Shown in pieces: positions 1-6,902 of a DNA stretch of 19,073 bases. Below the pieces are notes generated by a model that was given only the letters and a program-made list of their open reading frames with translations, was not told the DNA's origin and did not search any database. The stretch lies in assembly GCA_008016945.1 (NCBI GenBank), contig SSGN01000101.1, positions 1 through 19,073 of the forward strand. Direction: 5' to 3'. Positions within the stretch are counted from its first letter, which is position 1. Every line of letters starts with the position of its first letter. The DNA is from Flavobacteriales bacterium (lineage in GTDB: Bacteria; Bacteroidota; Bacteroidia; Flavobacteriales; PHOS-HE28). The position numbers and the translations under genes are program-made.

Positions 1-99
1 CTGTATGATGCACCTTTGCTCATCGGTGATATGGCTCATTCTTGCAACGGATTGGACCCCAGCACAAGGGTAGATCGTATCCTCCATTCAGAGAGGAGC

Positions 100-117
100 G
101 AGGGGCGAAAGCCTCTC
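100..117. other. inverted repeat with GAAA tetraloop
   Basis: Bases 100-106 pair with 111-117 (one G-U) around a GAAA loop. An alternative pairing of GAGGAG at 93-98 with CTCCTC at 115-120 extends it. The following bases are A-rich (127-133), not T-rich, so it is not a classical plus-strand terminator. On the minus strand the T-run would lie before the stem, which does not fit either. It may be an RNA hairpin at the end of an upstream transcript. Function is unknown. Confidence 0.35.
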
Positions 118-169
118 CTCCTCCTGAAAAAAAGATCAGTCGTCTTGTCGGTCTATCCGATTGCGTTTA

Positions 170-195
170 TGAGTTGAATCCGTGAGTTGAATCCG
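170..195. repeat. 13-bp perfect tandem duplication
   Basis: The 13-mer TGAGTTGAATCCG occurs at 170-182 and again immediately at 183-195, followed by TGA at 196-198. The unit is not a multiple of three, so any reading frame crossing it would shift. It lies directly upstream of a coding region that lacks a normal N-terminus. It may be a replication-slippage scar. Confidence 0.85.
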
Positions 196-219
196 TGATA
201 TGCGTACGACGGGGAGGAT

Positions 220-948
220 GTGGAATTGGACGGACAGGTGTACAAGTCGATCCGGCGCTCCCACTACTACGAGGTGCACAACGGCCCAGGCTCGGTCTTC
301 ATCAGCGAAAGTCATCATGAAGAGTATTGCCATCTCCGTACGGATCAGGCGGGTGTCAGCTACATCCACAGCACCGAGTTCCCTCCGGAGGAGGTCCTGT
401 TCGACCCCTCCATCGAGGTGGGTGACACGGTGCCGGCCACTTGGAGGCTCGTGCGACGCGACTGGTACGATGAGGTGGTCACCGTGACCGCCATCGACAG
501 CATGGTGGACAACCTGGGTACCCAGCGCAGGGTCTGGCATTTCAACACACCGGGTGTGCCCTGGCCGCTCACCTTCATCGAGGGGATCGGATGCACCCAG
601 GAGTTCCTTGGGATCCCGCACAGCCAGGGTGGACCGATCAGCCAGCTTCTGTGCGCCACCTATGATGATGTCCCCGTGTTTGGCGGAACATGCAACCCGC
701 TCGCGGTCTTCGACACACCTGCGTCGAACAGGAACGCTCCGTTGCGTGTGATCCATCGACCCGGCACCACGACCTACGACCTGAGCAGGATCTGTTCGGG
801 AACGATCCATGACGCGACCGGACGAACCCTCAGCCGGTTCGGCCCCGGCAAGGAACTACATGTGTCCGGCGAAGGTGCGGGCATGTACATCCTGCGAGCC
901 GATGATGGGTCAACCGTACGTTTTTTCCATCAGAACACGGCACGGTAG
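220..948 (+). CDS. secreted T9SS-type hypothetical protein, N-terminus missing or decayed
   Basis: The product is unrecognised, but its make-up matches a common class of Bacteroidota T9SS cargo. The N-terminal part reads like the usual 'GDT-x-DGxxYKxI' strand (here GEDVELDGQVYKSI, beginning upstream of the GTG). A central 'FIEGIG..' stretch (near residue 118) is followed by cysteines. The last ~60 residues (TIHDATGR..., then GAGMYILRADDGSTVRFFHQ) resemble a type A sorting tail. There is no signal peptide: the frame is open back only to a TGA at 196-198, and the annotated start is GTG. Family members normally have a signal peptide and roughly 50-60 more N-terminal residues, so this is probably a truncated gene or pseudogene. 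A short signal-peptide-like reading at 5-70 ends in TAG at 71-73 and may be the decayed 5' end. The coding region is confident; a functional product is doubtful. Confidence 0.65.
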   Translation: MELDGQVYKSIRRSHYYEVHNGPGSVFISESHHEEYCHLRTDQAGVSYIHSTEFPPEEVLFDPSIEVGDTVPATWRLVRRDWYDEVVTVTAIDSMVDNLGTQRRVWHFNTPGVPWPLTFIEGIGCTQEFLGIPHSQGGPISQLLCATYDDVPVFGGTCNPLAVFDTPASNRNAPLRVIHRPGTTTYDLSRICSGTIHDATGRTLSRFGPGKELHVSGEGAGMYILRADDGSTVRFFHQNTAR

Positions 949-1052
949 CGACCGGCAGATACGATGACCAAGAGTCCGCGCCCTCGCAGCCACCCGGTGA
1001 CGAACGGATGACTTTTTCCACCAACGGTCTTGCCGGTCGCGCGGGTCCCCCG

Positions 1053-1060
1053 GAGCTTTG
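1053..1060 (+). promoter_or_regulatory. possible -7 element GAGCTTTG
   Basis: GAGCTTTG differs from the Bacteroidota -7 consensus TAnnTTTG at one position and ends 5 nt before the ATG at 1066. If it is used, the transcript would begin at or next to the start codon. I see no convincing -33 TTG. The call rests on one short degenerate motif, supported by the similar arrangement before the gene at 12013. Confidence 0.35.
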
Positions 1061-1065
1061 CCCGC

Positions 1066-2028
1066 ATGAAAGCCGCGCTCGCAACCGCTTACGGAGGCCC
1101 GGAGGTGATCCGCATCGCCGAGGTGCCCACGCCGACCCAGAAGAGCAACGAAGTGCTCATCCGCATCCATGCCTCGGCGGTGAACGCGGCGGACTGGCGG
1201 CTGCGCCGTGCGAACCCCTGGTTCGTGCGGCTGGTCTTCGGGCCGTTCAAGCCCCGGAACCCCATCCTGGGCGTGGTGTTCGCGGGAGAGGTCGCAGCGG
1301 TGGGATCGGCTGTGTCCAAGTACAAGCAGGGCGATCGCCTCTTCGGTTGGACGAGCGTGACGCGCCTGGGTGCGCACGCCGAATACATCGCCCTGCCGGA
1401 GAGCGGCGCCTTCACTCCGATGCCTGCGGGCATGGCCTACACCGATGCCGCAGCCATTCCCTTCGGCTTCGGCACCGCCATGAACTTCCTGGGCAAGGCC
1501 GGTATGATCGCGGGGCAACGCGTGCTGGTGTATGGCGCCAGCGGTGCGGTGGGCAGTGCGGCCGTGCAGTTGGCGCGACAGCTCGGCGCGGAAGTGACCG
1601 GCGTGTGCAGCACACGCAACGTGGAGCTGGTGCATTCGTTGGGCGCCACCCAGGTGCTGGACTACACCAAGGACGACCTCAGCGCCCACCGCAACGGTTT
1701 CGATGTGGTCTTCGAGACCGTGGGCAAGCTGCCCTTCATGGCGTGCGTGGCGCTGGTGAAGGACGGCGGCACCTTGATCCTGGGATCCGACCTGCCGGCG
1801 GACATGCTCAAGCGCGCGTTCAGCAGCAAGGGTGGCAAGCAGGTGAAGGTGATCGCGGGCACCGTGAGCGGGACCGCAGCGCACATGCAGCATTTCACCT
1901 CGCTCTGGGAGAAAAAACTCATCCGCCCGGTGATCGACCGTACGTTCCCGCTGGAGCGGATCCGGGAGGCCCATGCACTGGCCGAGAGCTGGCACAAGGT
2001 GGGGAGCGTGGTGATCACGATGCCGTGA
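1066..2028 (+). CDS. zinc-independent MDR-family NAD(P)-dependent oxidoreductase (quinone oxidoreductase-like)
   Basis: This is a 320-residue medium-chain dehydrogenase/reductase. It begins MKAALATAYGGPEVIRI, the typical first strand of the GroES-like catalytic domain, and carries the Rossmann dinucleotide-binding motif VYGASGAVG at residues 155-163. The catalytic and structural zinc cysteines of alcohol dehydrogenases are absent; the catalytic-Cys region reads SAVNAADWRL. It therefore belongs with quinone oxidoreductase/enoyl-reductase-like members and probably reduces an activated double bond or quinone with NADPH in the cytoplasm. Substrate is unknown. The frame is open to a TTG at 1030, but ATG 1066 gives the family-typical N-terminus and follows a TTTG box. 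It is convergent with the efflux operon, with its stop 2 bp from the outer-membrane gene's stop. Confidence 0.9.
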   Translation: MKAALATAYGGPEVIRIAEVPTPTQKSNEVLIRIHASAVNAADWRLRRANPWFVRLVFGPFKPRNPILGVVFAGEVAAVGSAVSKYKQGDRLFGWTSVTRLGAHAEYIALPESGAFTPMPAGMAYTDAAAIPFGFGTAMNFLGKAGMIAGQRVLVYGASGAVGSAAVQLARQLGAEVTGVCSTRNVELVHSLGATQVLDYTKDDLSAHRNGFDVVFETVGKLPFMACVALVKDGGTLILGSDLPADMLKRAFSSKGGKQVKVIAGTVSGTAAHMQHFTSLWEKKLIRPVIDRTFPLERIREAHALAESWHKVGSVVITMP

Positions 2029-2030
2029 GC

Positions 2031-3449
2031 CTACCGCCAACCGCCGCCCAACGCCTGGTACACGTCCACCATCGCGATCAGTTGCCGCTTGTGCGTCTCC
2101 ACGAGCTCGAAGCGTGATTCCAAGGCATCGCGCTGGGTGAGCAGCACCTCCATATAATCGGCACGGGCACTGCGGAAGAGGTTGTTGGAGATGGTGATCG
2201 AATAGGACAAGGCGTCCACCTGCTGCTTCTGCAGGTCGTAGCTGTTGCGCAGGTTCCGCAGGTTCGACAACTGGTTCACCACCTCCACGTAGGCGTTCAG
2301 CAGGGTCCGTTCATAGGCGTACACGGCCTGCATCTGCCGCGCATTGGCCCCGGCATAGGTCGCCTTGAGCGCGTTGCGGTTGATCAGGGGCGCCACCAGG
2401 TCGCCGGCCACGCCATACAACAACGAGGCGGGTGTCTCCAGCAACAAGCCGGCATCGAACGCCTGGAAGCCCAGCCCGGCCGTGAGCCGTACCGCTGGAT
2501 AGAAGCTCGCCCGGGCCGCCTTCACGTCCAGTTTGGCGGCCTCCAGCTCCAGTTCGGCCTGCCGGATGTCGGGCCGGTGGGTCAGCAGTTGTGCGGGAAG
2601 GCCTGAGGCGATGCTGTCAGGCATCAGGGCGGAGAAGGCCGCAGCGTTACGGGCGACCGGCTGTGGATAGCGCCCCACCAGGAAGTTGACCCGGTTCTCG
2701 GTCTCCGTGATGCGCTGCTGGATATCGAACTGCTTGCTGCGGTTCTTCAGCACCTCGGCCTCGAAGCGGCGCACCGCCAACTCGGTGACCTTCGCCGCCT
2801 GCTTCTCCAGGCGCACGATGCCCAATGCATCCTGCTGGATGGCGATGTTGCTGCGCAGGATCTCCAACTGGTTGTCCAGCGCCATCAACTCATAGTAGCT
2901 GTTGGCGATCTCGGCCACCAGGTTGGTCACCATGAAATTCCGGCCTTCGGTGGTGGCGAGGTAGCGCATGAGGGCGGCTTTCTTCGCATTGCGCAGCTTC
3001 TTCCAGATGTCCAGCTCCCAGGATGCCCTTGCCCCCACGAGGAAGTCCGGCAGCGGCTCAGGGAAGGCGGTATGCTCCTTCACTTCGAGGTGTTCCTCCA
3101 CGGCACCGTTGCGCGTGAACTCACCCACCTTTTCCACTCCCGCCCCCGCCGCGATATCCACGAACGGCAGGTACTCTCCCTTCCGCGCGCGCACCTCCGC
3201 CTTCGCCGCTTCGATCTCCTGGAGCAGGATATTGAGCTCCTGGTTGTTGGCCAGGGCCGTGTCGATCAACGTGCGCAGGTCCGGGTCGGTGAAGAACTGC
3301 TGCCACTTCGCATTCGCCGCATCGGTGGTATCCGTGGCTCCCGCGTAGGTGGCCGGGGTGTTGCGGCGCGCCTCTTGCGTCTTCAGCGCGGGTACGCAGG
3401 ATGCCAGCGATACCGCGATCGCCATGGCCGCGATCAATGTTCTGTTCAT
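2031..3449 (-). CDS. RND efflux outer-membrane lipoprotein, TolC/OprM (NodT) family
   Basis: The protein has 472 residues from ATG 3449. It forms the outer-membrane channel through which the RND pump exports substrates. The N-terminus is a lipoprotein signal peptide with a lipobox ending LASC (Cys18). The rest shows the two homologous outer-membrane-efflux repeats: long alanine/glutamate-rich helices in each half (for example NNQELNILLQEIEAAKAEVR, and after the HRPDIRQAELELEAAKLDVK segment) and beta strands such as FYPAVRLTAGLGFQ. THRPDIRQAE is characteristic of the OprM/NodT group. An in-frame ATG at 3464 would add five residues; the shorter start gives a better signal peptide. It is the last gene of the minus-strand operon, 54 bp after the pump gene, with a hairpin in the gap. 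Confidence 0.93.
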   Translation of the reverse strand: MNRTLIAAMAIAVSLASCVPALKTQEARRNTPATYAGATDTTDAANAKWQQFFTDPDLRTLIDTALANNQELNILLQEIEAAKAEVRARKGEYLPFVDIAAGAGVEKVGEFTRNGAVEEHLEVKEHTAFPEPLPDFLVGARASWELDIWKKLRNAKKAALMRYLATTEGRNFMVTNLVAEIANSYYELMALDNQLEILRSNIAIQQDALGIVRLEKQAAKVTELAVRRFEAEVLKNRSKQFDIQQRITETENRVNFLVGRYPQPVARNAAAFSALMPDSIASGLPAQLLTHRPDIRQAELELEAAKLDVKAARASFYPAVRLTAGLGFQAFDAGLLLETPASLLYGVAGDLVAPLINRNALKATYAGANARQMQAVYAYERTLLNAYVEVVNQLSNLRNLRNSYDLQKQQVDALSYSITISNNLFRSARADYMEVLLTQRDALESRFELVETHKRQLIAMVDVYQALGGGWR

Positions 3450-3465
3450 GGGTTCGTTCGTCATT

Positions 3466-3498
3466 GCACCGTGCCGTAGGGGTCGGCCCTACAGGTGC
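3466..3498 (-). promoter_or_regulatory. intercistronic hairpin between pump and outer-membrane genes
   Basis: GTAGGG (3476-3481) pairs with CCCTAC (3487-3492) around a 5-nt loop. An outer GCACC (3466-3470) pairs with GGTGC (3494-3498) across an internal bulge. It lies in the short gap between the pump stop (3504-3506) and the outer-membrane gene start. It lacks a T-run on either side, so it is more likely an mRNA processing, stability or translation-attenuating structure than a terminator. The role is inferred. Confidence 0.5.
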
Positions 3499-3503
3499 GT
3501 GGA

Positions 3504-6500
3504 TCAATCCTTTCTGCGTTTCAACAATTCCTTCACGCGTTCCCTCAGCGACCGCAATTCCTCCTTCGTACGACCGCCTTCCTCGGCGCTGCGGATGAAC
3601 CGTTCGGACACGGGCTCATCCTCTTCATCGCTGATCAGCTTACGGCCTTGGATCATCGTAGCGAACACATAGTACAGCCCGGGGATCACCAGTACACCGA
3701 TCACGGTGCCCACGAGCATGCCCCCCAGGGCCGATGAGCCGATGGTACGGTTGCCGATGGCACCCGCGCCCGTGGCCACCACCAGCGGGATCAACCCTGC
3801 CACGAAGGCGAAGGAGGTCATCAGGATCGGACGGAAACGGGCCTTCGCGCCTTCGATCGCCGCTTCGAGCACGGTGGCCCCGGCCCGCTGTTTCTGCACC
3901 GCGAATTCCACGATGAGCACCGCGTTCTTGCCCAGCAGCCCGATGAGCATGATGATCCCGATCTGCGCGTACACATCGTTCGCGAGGCCCATCACCTTCA
4001 GCAGCAGGAATGATCCGAGCACGCCCACCGGCAGGGAGAGGATCACCACCAGCGGCAGCACAAAACTCTCGTACTGCGCGGCCAGTACCAGATACACGAA
4101 GATGAGCACCACGGCGAAGATGTACACCGCCTCATTGCCACGACGGGCCTCGTCGTAGGAAAGGCCCTCCCACGCTATGTCGTAACCGTTCGGCAGGGTC
4201 TCCGCCGCCACCTCCTGGATGGCCTTGATGGCATCGCCGCTGGTGAATCCTGCGGCCGGAAGCCCCCGGATGGCCGCCGAGTTGTACAGATTGTACCGCG
4301 TGATCTCGTTCGGCCCGAGGCGCTTCTCGAACCGCATGAACGAGGAGTAGGGCACCATCTCGCCCTCCTCGTTCTTCACGAACAGACCGGTGAGGTCGCT
4401 GGGGTAACGGCGGTACTCGGGCGCGGCCTGCGCGAACACCTTGAAGAAGCGGCCAAAGCGGATGAAGCCCTGCTCGTAGGTGCTCCCGATGAGGATGTTG
4501 AGGTTCTCCACGGCCTTGCCGATGGATACGCCTTTCTGCATCGCCAGCTCGTTGTCGATGATCATCTCGTATTGCGGGTAGTTGGCGGCATAGAAGGTGA
4601 ACAGGCCGGTGAGCTCCTTGCGTTTGCCGAGAGCCGCCATGAATTCCTGGTTGACCCGGTCGAACTCGTGATAGTCGGTGCCGTTGTTCTTGTCCAGCAT
4701 GCGGAGCGAGAAACCACCCGACGAGCCGAAGCCCGGTACCGCAGGCGGTTCGAAATACTCGATCACCGCCCCGATGTCCTTCGTGCGATGCTCCAGCTCC
4801 TCCATCACCTCGTGCACATCCTTCTTCCGCTCGTGCCACGGCTTCAGATCGATCAGGCAGGTACCGGCGTTGGAACCACGGCCCTCGGTCATGATCTCGT
4901 AACCCGCCAGCGACGACACCGACTCCACCTCGGGGATCTCCTCGCAGATCTTCTGCAAGTCGTGCGCCACCTTGTTGGTGGTCTCCAGGGTGCTGCCCGG
5001 CGGGGTCTGTACGATCGCATAGATGGTGCCCTGGTCCTCGCTGGGGATGAAGCCCGCGGGCAGCACGGTATTGGTGAGGTAGATGGCCGCGCAGAACGCG
5101 ATGAGCCCGCCGAAGGTGATGGCCCGGCGCGCCACCACACGGTCCAGGATGGCCACATACCGCCCCGTGAGCCGACCGAACCACCGGTTGAACGCATCGA
5201 TCACCCGGTCCACCGGACCGCGCCGCTGGTGGCCGGGCTGGTGCGGCTTCATCAGCATGGCGCAGAGCACCGGGGTGAGGGTGAGCGCCACGATGGCCGA
5301 GATGACGATGGAGCCCGCCATGGTGATGGAGAACTGCCGGTAGAACACGCCCACGGGACCGGTCATGAACGAGATGGGGATGAACACCGAGACCATCACC
5401 AGCGTGATGGCGATGATGGCCCCGCCGATCTCGCCCATCACCTCCTTCACCGCTTGATAGGGCGTGAGGTGCTTCTCCTCCATCTTGGCATGCACCGCCT
5501 CCACCACCACGATCGCATTGTCCACCACGATGCCGATGGCGAGCACCAGGGCGAACAGCGTGATCAGGTTGATGGAGAGGCCGAAGAGCTGCATCACGAA
5601 GAAGGACCCGATCAGCGACACCGGCACGGCCAGGATGGGAATGAGCGTGCTGCGCCAGTCGCCCAGGAAGAGGAAGACCACCAGCGCCACCAGGATGAAG
5701 GCGTCGCGCAGGGTGTGCAGCACCTGTTCGATGGAGGCGTCGAGGAAGGTGCTCACATCGTAGCTCACCTTGTAACCGATGCCCGGTGGCATGGACGCGG
5801 ACAGCTCCTTCAGCTTCTCCTTCACCTGCGCGATCACGTCGCTGGCGTTGCTGCCCATGGTCTGCTTGAGCACGATGGACGCCGACGGTTTGCCATCGAG
5901 GTTGGAGTAGATGTCGAAGAAGGCGCTGCCCAACTCCACGTCGGCCACGTCGCCCAGGCGGATCATCTCCCCTTCCTCGTTGGCCCGGATGATGATGCGC
6001 TTGTACTGTTCGGGCTCGTTGAACTGACCCTGATACACCAGCACATACTCCAGGGCCTGCGCATTGATGCCCGAGCTCTGGCCCAGGCGACCGGGGCGGG
6101 CGATGAGGCTCTGCTCCTCCATGGCCTTCATCACCTCTTCGGCGCTGATGTTGTACGCCCGCATGCGGTCCGGCTTCATCCACACGCGCATGGCATACAC
6201 ACGACTGCCGAGGATCTGCGCCTGCGCCACGCCCGGTATGCGCTGGATCTCGGGGATCATCCGGGTGTAGGCGTAGTTGTACAGGAAGAGCTCGTCGGCA
6301 TCCTCCCCGTCGCCGTAGAGGTTCACGTACATGAGCATGCTGGGCTGCACCGGGGTGATGATGACCCCTTCGCGCTGCACCAGCGGTGGCAGGTTGGGCA
6401 TCACCTGGTCCACCCGTGTCTTCACGCGCACCACGGCCTCGTTGGGGTCGGTGCCCGGCTCGAAGATCACGCGGATGGTGCCCTCCCCAGCGCTGGTGGC

Positions 6501-6743
6501 ATCGCTGGCGATGTACCGCATGCCCTGCACGCCGTTGATCGCCGTTTCCAGCTGGATGATGGCGCTCTTGGTGAGCACATCGGCGCTGGACCCCGGGAAG
6601 TCCATGAAGACGTTCACCGTGGTGGGGGCGATATCGGGGAACTGCGCCGTGGGAAGCTGTTTGATCGCGAGCCCACCCACGAAGAGGATGAGCACCGAGA
6701 TCACGATGGCCAGTACCGGCCGTTGGATGAAGTTCCTGAACAT
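3504..6743 (-). CDS. RND multidrug efflux pump, HAE1 (AcrB/MexB-type) inner-membrane subunit
   Basis: This 1079-residue proton-driven transporter matches the usual ~1050-residue HAE1 length. It starts MFRNFIQRPVLAIVISVLIL (TM1). It shows the porter region (residues ~40-335), a TM block (~345-500), a second porter half (~560-865) and a final TM block (~872-1035). The TM4 proton-relay motif reads GIVVDNAIVVVEAV, with Asp408 and Asn409 where AcrB has Asp407-Asp408. The TM10 lysine (GLLGKN, Lys939) and the arginine of ARFRPILMTS are retained. It is not a CusA-type metal pump, which would have VDAAIVMIEN and methionine clusters. Substrates are probably amphiphilic drugs, bile-salt-like compounds or dyes. 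It sits between its adaptor (159 bp upstream) and its outer-membrane partner. The last ~50 residues are a charged cytoplasmic tail rich in E, R and K. Confidence 0.96.
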   Translation of the reverse strand: MFRNFIQRPVLAIVISVLILFVGGLAIKQLPTAQFPDIAPTTVNVFMDFPGSSADVLTKSAIIQLETAINGVQGMRYIASDATSAGEGTIRVIFEPGTDPNEAVVRVKTRVDQVMPNLPPLVQREGVIITPVQPSMLMYVNLYGDGEDADELFLYNYAYTRMIPEIQRIPGVAQAQILGSRVYAMRVWMKPDRMRAYNISAEEVMKAMEEQSLIARPGRLGQSSGINAQALEYVLVYQGQFNEPEQYKRIIIRANEEGEMIRLGDVADVELGSAFFDIYSNLDGKPSASIVLKQTMGSNASDVIAQVKEKLKELSASMPPGIGYKVSYDVSTFLDASIEQVLHTLRDAFILVALVVFLFLGDWRSTLIPILAVPVSLIGSFFVMQLFGLSINLITLFALVLAIGIVVDNAIVVVEAVHAKMEEKHLTPYQAVKEVMGEIGGAIIAITLVMVSVFIPISFMTGPVGVFYRQFSITMAGSIVISAIVALTLTPVLCAMLMKPHQPGHQRRGPVDRVIDAFNRWFGRLTGRYVAILDRVVARRAITFGGLIAFCAAIYLTNTVLPAGFIPSEDQGTIYAIVQTPPGSTLETTNKVAHDLQKICEEIPEVESVSSLAGYEIMTEGRGSNAGTCLIDLKPWHERKKDVHEVMEELEHRTKDIGAVIEYFEPPAVPGFGSSGGFSLRMLDKNNGTDYHEFDRVNQEFMAALGKRKELTGLFTFYAANYPQYEMIIDNELAMQKGVSIGKAVENLNILIGSTYEQGFIRFGRFFKVFAQAAPEYRRYPSDLTGLFVKNEEGEMVPYSSFMRFEKRLGPNEITRYNLYNSAAIRGLPAAGFTSGDAIKAIQEVAAETLPNGYDIAWEGLSYDEARRGNEAVYIFAVVLIFVYLVLAAQYESFVLPLVVILSLPVGVLGSFLLLKVMGLANDVYAQIGIIMLIGLLGKNAVLIVEFAVQKQRAGATVLEAAIEGAKARFRPILMTSFAFVAGLIPLVVATGAGAIGNRTIGSSALGGMLVGTVIGVLVIPGLYYVFATMIQGRKLISDEEDEPVSERFIRSAEEGGRTKEELRSLRERVKELLKRRKD

Positions 6744-6756
6744 GATCCGAGGGTGT

Positions 6757-6895
6757 GGGGAGGTGAGGAGGGAGGAGGTGAGTGAGTGAGTGAGGGTGGC
6801 GAGAGAGAACGGGATGTGTTGGGAGTGTGATGAGGTGTGGAAGGCGCCCTCGCCTCTTTACTTCATTACTTCTTCACCTCCTCACGCTTTCCACT
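6757..6895. repeat. bipartite purine/pyrimidine low-complexity intergenic element
   Basis: This fills most of the gap between adaptor and pump genes. The plus strand is G/A-rich on the left, including four GTGA units at 6778-6793, and C/T-rich on the right. GTGAGGAGG (6763-6771) is the inverse of CCTCCTCAC (6877-6885), so the arms could fold together. A small GC hairpin (AGGCG 6842-6846 / CGCCT 6851-6855) lies between them. The 12-mer CTTCTTCACCTC at 6869-6880 recurs three times in the element near 18897-18950. On the sense (minus) strand it starts a few bases after the adaptor stop and runs up to the pump start. Confidence 0.7.
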
Positions 6896-6902
6896 TCGTA
6901 GT

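Noticed and set aside
100..133. Hairpin plus A-run as a terminator
   Set aside because: The A-run follows the stem on the plus strand and would precede it as T on the minus strand, so neither orientation gives a stem followed by a T-run.
4132..6183. 683-codon minus-strand frame inside the pump gene
   Set aside because: It is a shifted frame of the same strand, rich in Arg/Gly/His, with no conserved motif, and is fully overlapped by the real pump frame.
4572..6785. 737-codon open frame on the plus strand opposite the RND pump
   Set aside because: It is antisense to a clear RND pump. Its His/Asp/Glu/Arg-rich translation is what GC-rich codon usage gives on the opposite strand, with no recognisable domain.
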